A DNA stretch of 34,012 nucleotides from Victivallaceae bacterium (GTDB lineage: Bacteria > Verrucomicrobiota > Lentisphaeria > Victivallales > Victivallaceae). Shown piece after piece: positions 14,847 through 24,500 of this stretch (positions are counted from its first letter, which is position 1; each line of letters opens with the position of its first letter). The notes beneath the pieces were generated by a model. The model did no database searches. It was not told the DNA's origin and saw only the letters and a list, made by a program, of their open reading frames with translations. A program made the position numbers and the translations under genes. The stretch lies in assembly GCA_021647315.1 (NCBI GenBank), contig JAKIUY010000046.1:1-34012 (forward strand), read 5' to 3'.

Positions 14847-15719
14847 ATGAAATATGCAGTAAACACCAATGGATTGAAGAAAAAATACACTGTCAGTGAA
14901 ATTGTTGATATGGCAGTCAAACTGGGGTTGGATGGCATTGAATGGGGGCTGTCCGGGCTTGATGACGGTAATGCGGAGATTGCAGAGATGGCTGCCAGCA
15001 CTGCCGATGCCGGACTTGAAGTGGTTGGTTATATCAACGGTGGTAAAATGTTCAAAGCGGATGCCATGGAACAGTGGGCGGAGATCGTTCATTCAGTCAA
15101 CGGCAGATCGTTACGAGTTGCCCACCCATGGATTGCCTACAATTATGAGGAATCACTCTATCAGGAAAAATCATTTAATGATATCTTCCAAATGGCGCGT
15201 GACGCGATGCCGGATGTGGTGGCATTAAGCAAAGCGACCGGTATCAGATTTGTCGTTGAAACTCATGGCGGGGCACTGGTTGCCTCGACCTTGGCAGCGG
15301 CTAAACTGTTCGATGGCTTTGATCCGGCTTGCGTCGGGGTTATCTATGATCCGGCAAACACCAAACTTGAAGGAGGCTTAAGACCACGCAGTGAAGTTGA
15401 AGTCATGGGTGATTATCTCGCCTATGTTCATGTCAAAAATACGATGTACTGTAATACCGGTAACCTGAATCGTCATCCAGTGTCGCGTGCCGCGTGGACG
15501 ACTAAAAGCATTGCGCCTGACTGCGGTATTCTTGACTGGTTGGAAGTCTGTTTTGCCCTCAATATCGGCAAGTTTGACGGCTACCTGTCAATGGAAGAGT
15601 TCTTCACCGACGGCGACAGACAATATGAGCTGCTGCGTGATGCGCTGATTTTCATTCGTGAATGCGAACAGCATGCGCCGCCGCAAACGCTTAAACCATA
15701 TACAACATTTAATGATTAA
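14847..15719 (+). CDS. Sugar phosphate isomerase/epimerase-like TIM-barrel protein (xylose isomerase-like domain)
   Basis: A protein of 290 residues from the ATG at 14847, supported by AGGA. The longer TTG frame from 14796 has no ribosome site. The AP-endonuclease-2/xylose-isomerase TIM barrel is recognisable. VDMAVKLGLDGIEWGLSG is the first metal-side strand, and FVVETHGGALVAS, VGVIYDPANTKLEGG, YVHVKNTMY and LSMEEFFTDG supply the expected Glu, Asp, His and Glu ligands. Relatives isomerise or epimerise keto sugars and inositol derivatives such as 2-keto-myo-inositol or tagatose, with a divalent metal. Its position after a LacI repressor suggests sugar catabolism. The stop codon runs directly into the inverted family C repeat. 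Confidence 0.9.
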   Translation: MKYAVNTNGLKKKYTVSEIVDMAVKLGLDGIEWGLSGLDDGNAEIAEMAASTADAGLEVVGYINGGKMFKADAMEQWAEIVHSVNGRSLRVAHPWIAYNYEESLYQEKSFNDIFQMARDAMPDVVALSKATGIRFVVETHGGALVASTLAAAKLFDGFDPACVGVIYDPANTKLEGGLRPRSEVEVMGDYLAYVHVKNTMYCNTGNLNRHPVSRAAWTTKSIAPDCGILDWLEVCFALNIGKFDGYLSMEEFFTDGDRQYELLRDALIFIRECEQHAPPQTLKPYTTFND

Positions 15720-15785
15720 TCAGGTGGCACCTGAAGGCAGATACCGCTTCAAACTTCGCTCCTGCGTCGCTACGGAAGCGGAATT
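15718..15785. repeat. Dispersed repeat, family C copy 3 (inverted)
   Basis: Reverse complement of 12424-12518 without the 31-base insert: AATCAGGTGGCACCTGAAGG, CAGATACCGCTTCAAACTTC, GCTCCTGCGTCGCTACGGAA and GCGGAATT. It overlaps the stop codon of the preceding gene. With copy 2 it brackets the three genes 12534-15719 as inverted repeats whose ACCTGATT ends both face inward. Confidence 0.8.
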
Positions 15786-15831
15786 AAAATTCAAAGTTTT
15801 GCTATTAACAATCTAAAAAGGAATACTTATT

Positions 15832-16662
15832 ATGAAAAAAGCAATGTTAGCAACTGGACTGATTCTGATCGCAACTCAACTGCCGGCTAAAGTGGTCAAT
15901 AAACCGGATGACAATACGTTGTGGGTTGAAACGTTTGAAACGCCTGATGACCTGAAGGGGTGGAAGAGTAAAGGGGATTTGATGATAGCCGATAATGCTC
16001 TGACCTTTAAACCGCTTGAAAAGAATGTTACTTTCGGACGCTACATCAAGCTTAATCCAGATTACCCTTATCTACAGATAAACTTTGAGAAAGTTATTCC
16101 GTTTAAAAAAGGCTATCGGGGAGTGACGGTATTCCTTTCCATGAAGAATACTGGCGTATTTCTCACTTCTGCCGGGGGGTGGCAACCCGGATTGTGGACG
16201 GTCAATTTGCTTGATTTCATGCCGCAACTTGCTGATGGGAAGCTCAAATCCTCTTACCTCGTCTCCTATTTTTACGGTGGTATTGCATCATTTAAATCCT
16301 ATAAGATGGTCGCACAACCTGAAAATGCCCTGTTGCTGAGTGTTGCTGACGGCAAACGTGAATTGAAAGCCGGGGATAAAATCCAACTGACGGTGCTGTT
16401 GAAAGAGGGCGGTAAAGATGTAACGGTTACAGTCAAAAAAGCCTATACACTGCCGAAGGTCAAAGTTGGCGAAGCCGGTTACATTCAGTTGACTTCTGAA
16501 GACGAAGGTAAAACCTGGACTGGCGAATTAACAGTACCGGCGATTAAAAACAAAAAAGATTTTAAGCCGGGCGGCCTGATCTTTGAGGCCAATATCCTCG
16601 GGGGTAAAATGCGTAAACTCTACACCTCCAACCCCTGGAAAGTTATTGTCACAAAAAAATAA
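15832..16662 (+). CDS. Secreted beta-rich protein of unknown function, paralogous to the last gene in the window
   Basis: A 276-residue protein with a signal peptide (MKKAMLATGLILIATQLPAK, cleavage near residue 19). No known domain is identified with confidence. After the signal it reads TLWVETFETPDDLKGW, then FGRYIKLNPDYPYLQI, GGWQPGLWTV and AGDKIQLTVLLKEGGKDVTV. The same order occurs in the 301-residue protein at 32946-33851 (WTENF, FGRYIPLYPER, GGTWISGNHPG, GEKITLEARL.KTDVPVTV), showing common descent. A concanavalin-like or carbohydrate-binding first half and an Ig-like second half are plausible. AAAAGGAATA precedes the ATG. It sits at the front of the glycan region, so binding of sugar polymers is a guess. 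Confidence 0.8.
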   Translation: MKKAMLATGLILIATQLPAKVVNKPDDNTLWVETFETPDDLKGWKSKGDLMIADNALTFKPLEKNVTFGRYIKLNPDYPYLQINFEKVIPFKKGYRGVTVFLSMKNTGVFLTSAGGWQPGLWTVNLLDFMPQLADGKLKSSYLVSYFYGGIASFKSYKMVAQPENALLLSVADGKRELKAGDKIQLTVLLKEGGKDVTVTVKKAYTLPKVKVGEAGYIQLTSEDEGKTWTGELTVPAIKNKKDFKPGGLIFEANILGGKMRKLYTSNPWKVIVTKK

Positions 16663-16670
16663 AAAAATAT

Positions 16671-16705
16671 GCACTCCAAAATTGGTAACAGGCCCTTTGG
16701 AGTGC
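16671..16705. terminator. Strong hairpin between the secreted protein and alpha-galactosidase genes
   Basis: GCACTCCAAA (16671-16680) and TTTGGAGTGC (16696-16705) form a perfect ten-base stem with a 15-base loop. The poly-A tract lies on the left (16651-16669), so the U-run of an intrinsic terminator is on the minus strand. On the plus strand the tail is not U-rich. Its role is open: it may be bidirectional or a repeat. Confidence 0.4.
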
Positions 16706-16742
16706 GGTGATCATTCACCGCTTTAAACGGGCGATGCAAAAA

Positions 16743-18824
16743 ATGACAGAGAAAAAAACAATTGGTGTTGGAGCCGGAACATCATTTCTAAAAGAAAATA
16801 ATTCTTTTATATTAAGAAAACTCTTTTCTATGACATGCGCTTATAATGGAGAATTAAACGAAGAAGTTCCTGCTTTAGGCGGCACTTTTACTGCTTTCTG
16901 CAATAAAAAAAAATATGAAACAAATAAACTTCTTCTTGCTGAAATAGAAGAGAAGAACAACGAACTTATTTTTATCCTGAAAAGTAAAGACAATAGTTTT
17001 TCCGTAGTTCAGAACTGGAAGTATAGTGCCGCTTCCAAGTTGTTTCACTGTAAATATAAAATAGTAAATAACACAAATGAAACTCTAACTATTAATAGAG
17101 CTTTAGCTCAATTCACATTCTCGCATGGGGATTACGAGTTATATACTCAGAAAAGCCACTGGGGCTGTGAGAATATTGGTTCATGGATAAAATGCCATGG
17201 CAGTTGTATTGAACTTAGAACAGCCTCTGGGCGCTCAAGTTGTGGCAATACTCCATTTTGCGTTCTGAAAGAAACGGAAACAAATAAAGCTGTTGCTTTT
17301 CATGTTATTCCCAAAGGTAATTGGGTAATCAGGGCTTACGCAAAAACCGTCAATAACGAAGCAGATAACTGTGTCATAGAAGCAGGATTAAGCGATAATG
17401 ATCTATTTTTTGATTTAGCTTCTCAAGAAGAGCTCGAATTACCTGAAATAATTATTCAGGAAGTTCCCGATTGTGATGTGTCAAAGTCGGCGGCCCTGCT
17501 GCATAGATATTGCTTGGGAAGTGAATTTGAAAAGAAAAATTTAGCTGAAGAACTTCCTCTTCTCTATAACACTTGGCTATACCGTTTTACTGACTTTACT
17601 GTTAAACAATTGGATGAACAACTCAAAAAAGCAAAAGAAATAGGCCTGGAATGTTTTGTTGTCGATGCTGGCTGGGCAGGGGAAAATGATGAGTTTTGGG
17701 GAGTTGGTAATTGGAAAGAAAAAACAAAGCGCGCATTTTTGGGTAGAGTTAAAGATTTTGCGGAAAAAGTCAGAAAAACAGGACTCAAATTCGGCATCTG
17801 GATAGAACCCGAGCAGTTTCCCAAAAGTGTGCCCATAGTCGCAGAACATCCTGAATGGTTTTTTGAAGATTCTACAAGAATAAATTTAAACCTGCCTCAA
17901 GCTAGAGAGTACTTCAAGTCACAGATAAGACGTCTCGTAGAGGATTATTCAGTCGAATACATAAAAACCGATATGAATATTGAATTAGGATTTGATGAAT
18001 CAGGGGAAGAACTTTATTCGTATTGTAAAAAATTCAGGGAAGTGATAGAAGAAATTAAAGCTGAAAATCCTTCGCTTATTATTGAAAATTGTGCATCTGG
18101 AGCTTTAAGAAATGACTTAGGGACCCAACAGTATTTTGATTGTGCTTTTCTAAGCGATAATGTGGAGCCTTTTGAATCTATAAGAATATTTCAGGGAACT
18201 ATATTGCGAGGAATCCCGGGAAGAATTTCAAGGTGGGCAACAATAAAAGATAAGGGTTATGAAAATAATACAGTAGTTTCTGATGACAAATATGTTTTGA
18301 CTCCAGCCGGGGCAACTTGGCAGAAAATAAGATATGAGGATATCAACTTTATATTAGCTTCGTGTCTTTGTGGAGGGGGATTGGGATTTTCAGGTGATAT
18401 AGCGAGCTTGGATGAAGAGAAAACAGAAATTGTTAAAGAATACATAGCCTTTTATAAAGAGAATAGAAAACTTCTTTACAACAGTGTTGTACATGTTTTA
18501 ACGGAACTTCCAACAGAAATATCAGATCCTGCTAAAATAATTGCAATACAATTTCATAATGAAAAAAGCGATGAAAGTATTTTAATGAGTTTTATGGATC
18601 CTGCAAGCAGAAAATGCTCAAGAAACTTTAAACTCAGAGGACTTAGGAAAAATAGAGATTACAAAGTCATGGCCTATTTTGATAAAAAATATTATTCTTA
18701 TACTATATCTGGTGAAGAACTTACAAATTATGGAATGGAAGTAAAGGTTCAAGAAAATATGCATTGTCACTATAAAAGTTCTATATGGAAAATAATTCCT
18801 CACAAAGAAAATATTGCTTTATAA
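16743..18824 (+). CDS. Alpha-galactosidase, glycoside hydrolase family 36
   Basis: A protein of 693 residues from ATG 16743. Alternatives are ATG 16734 and GTG 16707, none with a good ribosome site. The N-terminal beta-sandwich (about 1-265) is followed by a TIM barrel beginning YNTWLYRFTDFT and LECFVVDAGW. The nucleophile motif reads YIKTDMN with D410, where most GH36 enzymes have K-W-D. SDN with D472 is the likely acid/base. A small C-terminal beta domain ends the protein. It would release alpha-linked galactose from oligosaccharides. There is no signal peptide, so it is likely cytoplasmic. By eye the gene is clearly more AT-rich than its neighbours, with AGA arginine and ATA isoleucine codons frequent, suggesting acquisition by transfer. 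Confidence 0.93.
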   Translation: MTEKKTIGVGAGTSFLKENNSFILRKLFSMTCAYNGELNEEVPALGGTFTAFCNKKKYETNKLLLAEIEEKNNELIFILKSKDNSFSVVQNWKYSAASKLFHCKYKIVNNTNETLTINRALAQFTFSHGDYELYTQKSHWGCENIGSWIKCHGSCIELRTASGRSSCGNTPFCVLKETETNKAVAFHVIPKGNWVIRAYAKTVNNEADNCVIEAGLSDNDLFFDLASQEELELPEIIIQEVPDCDVSKSAALLHRYCLGSEFEKKNLAEELPLLYNTWLYRFTDFTVKQLDEQLKKAKEIGLECFVVDAGWAGENDEFWGVGNWKEKTKRAFLGRVKDFAEKVRKTGLKFGIWIEPEQFPKSVPIVAEHPEWFFEDSTRINLNLPQAREYFKSQIRRLVEDYSVEYIKTDMNIELGFDESGEELYSYCKKFREVIEEIKAENPSLIIENCASGALRNDLGTQQYFDCAFLSDNVEPFESIRIFQGTILRGIPGRISRWATIKDKGYENNTVVSDDKYVLTPAGATWQKIRYEDINFILASCLCGGGLGFSGDIASLDEEKTEIVKEYIAFYKENRKLLYNSVVHVLTELPTEISDPAKIIAIQFHNEKSDESILMSFMDPASRKCSRNFKLRGLRKNRDYKVMAYFDKKYYSYTISGEELTNYGMEVKVQENMHCHYKSSIWKIIPHKENIAL

Positions 18825-19152
18825 AGGCAGGATATAATTGAAAGCTGTTCATACCTAAAAAGGAAAGTTATTGTCGCAGAAAAAAAATAGCCCAACAGGG
18901 AAATAAAACCGCAACAGAAATCTAAACAGAATAGACGTGAACACTCAAAGTTAAAAACAACAGAATATAGGTCTCGTTTGATTTTGTTTATATTTTGTTT
19001 CGTGGAAAAATATTGATTTTCATTGAAACCCGCTTGCATTTATTTAATAATTGAGTTATACTGTAATCATAGCAGGCAGAGCTAAACCTATTTTTTTTAT
19101 TAAACAACGAGAAAGTTTTATGAAAAACAACCTCAAAACAAGGAGACAGATC
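18825..19152. other. Intergenic region holding the first prepilin gene promoter
   Basis: No gene. A T-rich tract TTTTGTTTATATTTTGTTTC (18983-19002) and a promoter at 19034-19062 are near-copies of those in front of the second prepilin gene. Confidence 0.6.
19034..19062 (+). promoter_or_regulatory. Sigma-70-like promoter of the first prepilin-like gene
   Basis: TTGCAT at 19034-19039 and TATACT at 19057-19062 with a 17-base spacer. The same arrangement, with a similar spacer (TTAATAATTGAGT versus TTAATAGTCGAGT), is found at 20275-20303. Confidence 0.7.
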
Positions 19153-19893
19153 ATGAAAAATAGCCGTGACCACAAACCCCATTTTACCCTCATTGAACTC
19201 TTGGTTGTAATCGCGATTATCGCGATCCTCGCCAGTATGTTATTGCCGGCTCTGAATGCCGCTCGTGAGAAGGCGAAACTGATCTCCTGTTTGTCGAATG
19301 AAAAGCAGATCATGCTCTCCTGGCAGTCATTTACTATGGATAATAATGATCGTCCGCCGCCGTATGTCGTAAGCAATCCCCCATCCACCATCATAAATCA
19401 GCGGAATTACACTATTGACCAAGGTAAGACCTGGGTCAGTTTGATGCGCGAATACCTACCATTGGGTGGCATGACCTATAACGGGTCTAATTACTGGAAT
19501 GTGATTCCAGTTAAAGCCCGTAGCGGGATTATCCATTGTCCGTCCGACACAAAGTTGCCGCTCTACGAATGGAACACTCAATATGGTATGCTGATGTTTA
19601 ATATCGGAGGGCGCAACTGGGGAGCAAAAAAGGGGCTCGGCACTATGAGTGAAATTCGCAAACCAAGTGGGAAAGCGGTTTACGGTGATAGTAAATATCA
19701 GGGGGTTAGTACAGCATATTTCGGCTCTTATGTCATAGCTCAAGACAACTATGCCTACTGGGCATTTCTTCGCCACGGCGGCAAAATGAACTTTTCCTTT
19801 GCAGATGGTCATTCCAAGACCTATTCCGAAGGCGAATGGCGTGCTGCATCCGTTTACCCGGCTTGGATATCCAAGCCTATGTTCGGCTGGTAA
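19153..19893 (+). CDS. Prepilin-type N-terminal cleavage/methylation protein with H-X9-DG motif
   Basis: A protein of 246 residues from the ATG at 19153, preceded by AGGAG. In-frame ATGs upstream lack this. The N-terminus is a type IV pilin/pseudopilin leader, [20 protein letters not shown], followed by [21 protein letters not shown]. The C-terminal half is the DUF1559-like domain with [12 protein letters not shown] (H-X9-DG). The residue before the cleaved Phe is His rather than the usual Gly. Such proteins occur in dozens of copies in Lentisphaerota and Planctomycetes, often beside polysaccharide-degrading genes, and are proposed to display or collect substrates outside the cell. A close paralogue follows at 20452. 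Confidence 0.92.
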   Translation: MKNSRDHKPHFTLIELLVVIAIIAILASMLLPALNAAREKAKLISCLSNEKQIMLSWQSFTMDNNDRPPPYVVSNPPSTIINQRNYTIDQGKTWVSLMREYLPLGGMTYNGSNYWNVIPVKARSGIIHCPSDTKLPLYEWNTQYGMLMFNIGGRNWGAKKGLGTMSEIRKPSGKAVYGDSKYQGVSTAYFGSYVIAQDNYAYWAFLRHGGKMNFSFADGHSKTYSEGEWRAASVYPAWISKPMFGW

Positions 19894-20195
19894 GAGTCAC
19901 AATTTGAACTTTACTGTTGTCAGGTGACTGTATGGAATTTAACCACTAGCACTAGCTACTTGCCGCGCTTCTGGCTTCACTGAAATTGTGACGAACAAAA
20001 TTGGAATATTGCAACGCAATGGCTGATTAGCTGAAGAGAGCAACCTGTGATGTGTGGTTTTTGAAGCTAGATAGCGGGACTGGATTCACTGTGTCCAACA
20101 ACTATTAAATTATTGCGGGATGAAAAAATGGATAGTGGGAATCAAACTTGATTGGTCATCTTTTCCTTTATTTCACATAGGATATATCCCACGGA

Positions 20196-20227
20196 GGAGA
20201 CGGTTAATATTTCATGTCTCCTTTTTT
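20196..20227 (+). terminator. Intrinsic terminator between the prepilin genes
   Basis: GGAGAC (20196-20201) and GTCTCC (20216-20221) pair across a 14-base loop, followed by TTTTTT. It lies about 300 bases after the first prepilin gene and 50 bases ahead of the second promoter. The stem is short, so the call is moderate. Confidence 0.5.
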
Positions 20228-20274
20228 GTTTATATTTTGTTTTGTGAAAAAACACAAAAAAAACTATAGAAGGC

Positions 20275-20303
20275 TTGCATTTGCTTAATAGTCGAGTTAT
20301 ATA
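20275..20303 (+). promoter_or_regulatory. Sigma-70-like promoter of the second prepilin-like gene
   Basis: TTGCAT at 20275-20280 and TATATA at 20298-20303 with a 17-base spacer, duplicating the arrangement at 19034-19062. The conserved T-rich upstream tract may be a shared UP element or activator site. Confidence 0.7.
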
Positions 20304-20451
20304 TGTATATATCAACTTGACAGAAGTCTGTTCTGTTTTGATAACTTTGTGAAAGTAATACTCTAGCAAAATACAAACAGAACAAGGAGCGTAATAATGG
20401 GGGCAGACAGCGGTCAATCAACCCATAACCAAATTTCTAAAGGAGAATGAC

Positions 20452-21216
20452 ATGCAATCGTCAATCAAAAATCAGCAATCACCAATTGGACTTTTCACCC
20501 TCATCGAACTCCTGGTAGTAATAGCTATTATTGCCATCCTCGCCAGTATGTTATTACCGGCATTAAATGCCGCCAGGGATAAGGCGAAACTGATCTCCTG
20601 CTTGTCGAATGAGAAACAGATTATGCTCTCCTGGCAGTCATTCACCATGGATAATAATGATCGTCCGCCACCGTTTAAAGTAGTAGCCAATCCAGTTGCC
20701 GCAGGCATGAATCAGCGAAATTACACGCTTACTGAAGGTGCCACTTGGGTCAGTTTGATGCGCGAATACCTGCCATTGGGCGGCATGACCTATAATGGCA
20801 CCAATTACTGGAATGTGATTCCCGAAAAAGCCAGCAGCGGCATTATACATTGTCCGTCGGACGTAAAATTGCCCAAGTATGAATGGAATACTCAATACGG
20901 TATGGTTCAGTATGATATTGGTGGGCGAGGCGGTTGGAGCGTTGGAGCCTTAGGTACTATGAGTGAAATTAAAAAACCCAGTAGAAAAGCTGTTTATGGG
21001 GATAGTAAATGGAATACTACAGCCTATCCTGGCTGTCATTTTATTGATAATGGCTCCTATAGCTACTGGGGTTTTCTCCGTCATGGAGGGAAAATGAACT
21101 TTTCATTTGCTGATGGGCATACCAAAACATTCTCCGAAGGTGAATGGCGGGCTCTGACCGCTTACCCCGCTTGGTTGAAACAACCAATGTTCGGCTTTGA
21201 AGCTAAACAACCCTAA
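20452..21216 (+). CDS. Prepilin-type N-terminal cleavage/methylation protein with H-X9-DG motif (paralogue)
   Basis: A 254-residue protein, highly similar to the preceding prepilin-like gene product over its whole length. It has the leader [40 protein letters not shown] and the C-terminal [12 protein letters not shown] motif. Differences cluster in the variable loops around residues 80-95 and 170-205. Here the leader reads GLFTLIE, so Gly is at -2 relative to the usual cleavage site. AAAGGAGAATGAC precedes the ATG. Both genes have their own matched promoters, indicating a tandem duplication that included the regulatory region. Substrate binding or pseudopilin assembly in a type II-like system is likely but unproved. 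Confidence 0.92.
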   Translation: MQSSIKNQQSPIGLFTLIELLVVIAIIAILASMLLPALNAARDKAKLISCLSNEKQIMLSWQSFTMDNNDRPPPFKVVANPVAAGMNQRNYTLTEGATWVSLMREYLPLGGMTYNGTNYWNVIPEKASSGIIHCPSDVKLPKYEWNTQYGMVQYDIGGRGGWSVGALGTMSEIKKPSRKAVYGDSKWNTTAYPGCHFIDNGSYSYWGFLRHGGKMNFSFADGHTKTFSEGEWRALTAYPAWLKQPMFGFEAKQP

Positions 21217-21248
21217 TAAAGGCACTAACTAAAGAAATTTTAAATACC

Positions 21249-21283
21249 AGCAGGACAGAAGCAAAATCTGTCCTGCTTTTTTT
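21249..21283 (+). terminator. Strong intrinsic terminator after the second prepilin-like gene
   Basis: AGCAGGACAGA (21249-21259) and TCTGTCCTGCT (21267-21277) make a perfect eleven-base stem with a seven-base loop, followed directly by a run of T. It lies 32 bases after the stop codon. Confidence 0.9.
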
Positions 21284-21330
21284 ACAAAAATATAAATGGC
21301 ATTTAATGTGCACTAACAAAAAGCTCAAGG

Positions 21331-21381
21331 GACTTTCGCCCTCCATTGTTAAGCTGTATTTTAATGTTGGAGGGCGAGACT
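21331..21381. repeat. CGCCCTCCA palindrome
   Basis: CGCCCTCCA (21337-21345) pairs with TGGAGGGCG (21368-21376). The flanks GGACTTT and GAGACTCC extend the pairing imperfectly. It looks like another palindromic intergenic repeat. Only one copy is in the window. Confidence 0.55.
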
Positions 21382-21556
21382 CCGTCGAGCCGAAAAGTGG
21401 GGTCACGGACTTACGCCGGATGACACTAGTTCCGGCAAAGCCGGCTTTGTTCATTTAAACAGCATATTAGCATTTTGCGTCTGGAAGTCGCAAGATGTTG
21501 TTTCCGTTCAGACACTAACTAAAAACTACCCATAATGGGTATAAAAGGTTAAAACC

Positions 21557-24500
21557 ATGAAAAAAATTATTTCGTTATTAGTCGTCGCTACTGTTCTATT
21601 AACTGTTCAATTCCAGATTTACGCGGCAGTTAGGAGCAATTCAGCAGCATCGATAAAACTGGTAACGGCGAACAAAAGCAGTTTCACTATTGTCATCAGT
21701 AAAACCGCACCGGCAAGCACCAGGCTGGCGGCAGAGGAGCTGCAAAATTATATTGCCAAAACCACCGGGGCGAAATTGGCAATTTCAAACCGCCCGTCAG
21801 GCAGCGGCAAGAGCATTTTTCTCGGTAATAACGCGGCGTTGCCGAAAAAACAGCGTTTTGACTCCGACAGCTATAAAGCTGAAAAATATGCAATATTTAA
21901 CTGGCAGGGTAATCTGGTTATCATGGGCGGCGAACCGAATGTTGATCCGCTACGTTCAACTGCCGGTAATTTCGGCCTGCTCTACGGAGTCTATGATTTT
22001 ATTGAGAAATATCTTGGAACGCGTTGGTATGCGCCGGGCAAGTTGGGGGAATGTATTGATTCGCAGGCAACTATTGTTGTCGATAATTTACCGCTCACCT
22101 ACCAACCAAGCTATAGTTACAGAACTTTATGGCCGCGGACGACTGAAGAGGCGACCAGCAAAGCAAGTCTGCTTTGGTTGCGACGTTTAAAAGCCTACGG
22201 CAGCAAACCTAACAATATTAATCATAGTCTGGATGCATTCTCCTATGAACACCGGGACAGTCCGGAAATATTTGCGCTTGACGGACGGGGGCAACGCATT
22301 ATGGGAAAATGCACGGTTACGCAGCGTAACGGTAAAAACATTTACAAATGGACTAAATATCCGCAACTATGTCTCACGTCGCCCAAGCTGGTCGATTTGC
22401 TGGTGAAGGCAATCAACGGTTGGTATGCTAACGGTGGCGAAAGAGAGCGTGGGACCTTTTATCGCACTCCGCATAGTGAAAACTATATTTATCTGTCGTT
22501 TGCGGATAATTTTGGGTTGAATCCATGTCATGGTCCTAAATGCAGCAAGATAATAGCACAACCGAATGGTTTCAGTAATTTGGTCTGGAAATTTACCGCT
22601 GAAGTTGCCCGACGCCTGAAAAAGGATCAGCCTGGAAAAATAGTTTCGACTTTAGCTTATAACCGTTATGCCGAGCCTCCGAGCCGGAAGATCAAAATCC
22701 CCGATAATGTCTCCGTCAGGATCTGTGTGCGCCCCCCGATTATTTATTTCGGCGCCAAAGCATACAGAGATAAATCTTCAAAAATTATTCAAGGGTGGAG
22801 TGAACGGGTCAGTGACATCTCATTCTGGCAATATCACGTCAATTTTGGCGGCAGCTCAATCTATCCAGTCGACGTGCCGCATATCATCCAGAAGTTTTAT
22901 AAACGTTATCAAGGTAAAGCTTCATCGACCTTCTTTCAGCCGGGCAGTGGTCATTCAAAAAGCAAATCAACCTACGTCATTAAAAATCTGCCGCGTGAAA
23001 TTATTAATACCACCTTTACCTTGCGTTCACTGTGGAATCCTGATTATGATGCCGATGTGGAATTGAGCCGTTTCTACCTGCTGTTTTTCGGTCCGGCAGC
23101 CGATAAGATGAAAGAGTATTATAAAGCCAGATTGGCTGCCTGGGAGAATATGACAGGAAAAACATTGAAAAGCGGCAATGCCGTATCCGGTGACTTGTCG
23201 GCAACCGTAATATTCAAACAGATTTATCCGTTTGCGTTAGTTAAAAAACTTGATAAACAGATCAGAGCGGCGCGCCAGCAGACTCCTGCCGGTTCAATCT
23301 ACCGCCAAAGGATTGACTGGTTTATCAAAAAACTCCATGAGCCGTTCTATAAACTGAGTGAAGCCTACTTTAAGGATAACAATAATCGTGAATTAATGTT
23401 ACCTGAAAGCCCGGTTGCGCCAGTAATTGATGGTAAACTCACCGACAAAGCCTGGCAGAAAACTGAAAAGATCGCGTTCTTTAACACTTCAGGTCCGGTG
23501 GCACCTACTTATCCAACTTCATTTAAGGCTATCGTCAAAAATAATATTCTTTATCTGGCTGTTGAAGCTGTTGACCCGCATTCAGACAATCAGCGGCTTA
23601 ATGCCGTTAAACAAGATGACGCGGCCTATTTTGATGATTCAGTTGAACTGTTTGTGGTGCCGAATCCCAAACAGCCTAAAAAATATTATCAAGCAGTGAT
23701 CAACCTTAACAACATCATATTTGATGCGTACAATGACAAAACCCGTAAACTAAGTGATATAAAATGGTCTTCCGGCATTCGCAGTGCGACGAAAAAGCTG
23801 AAAGGGAAATGGCAAATGGAACTGGCGGTACCGCTTAAGAATTTCGGGATTAAAAAGTTTGCTGCCGAGACGGAAATCGGCTTCAATATCTGTCGGAATA
23901 AAAAAAGTGGTGTGGGTGAAAATCATGAAGCATCACAATGGGTGCCGACATCCGGCAATTTTCACCGTACCGATGCGTTCGGCACGCTGGTTGGTGGAAG
24001 ACAGCCATTTTTTGTTAAGGCATTTGACAAAACCAACGCCAACTATCCGGGTGCTAGATACAGTCATAAATACAAAGCGCAGAACAGGGCCGGCGCGACC
24101 ATTAATAAAGCAACTTTTAAGCCGGGAAATATCAGCTGTATCGTTAAAGATGGTAAATTAATTATTAATGCCACCTTTTTACCGGTTCGGGATATTGTTG
24201 ACCGCATAAGCTTCAGACCGGCGAAGATGACTAGCATTCCGGTCGGCGATAAAACCAGAATGCAGATTAAAGTTAAAAGTTCAATTCCCAGCATTCAATT
24301 CCTGCTCGGTTATTCGTATGAAGACATTAATGGGAAAAAATGTACCGATTATATTAAGATACGCACTGCCGAGGCAAACGAGTGGTTAGTCAAATCATTT
24401 GATCTGCGTGATGATGGACAATATGCGCCGAAACGGGCAAAAACCAACCAGCGCTTTGGCATCCCGAAAACATTCAAGGGTATGACAATCTACATTTCAG

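Larger units (their letters stand above)
19894..20451. other. Intergenic region between the two prepilin genes
   Basis: No gene is visible in these 558 bases. The right part contains a hairpin terminator (20196-20227), the T-rich tract TTTTTTGTTTATATTTTGTT and the second promoter. Confidence 0.55.
21217..21556. other. Intergenic region with terminator and palindromes
   Basis: No gene. It contains the intrinsic terminator (21249-21283), a CGCCCTCCA palindrome (21331-21381) and a small CCGGC-AAA-GCCGG hairpin (21432-21444). Confidence 0.55.

Noticed and set aside
16671..16705. Clear intrinsic terminator for the gene at 15832
   Set aside because: The stem is perfect but there is no U-rich tail on the plus strand. 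Kept only as a low-confidence hairpin.
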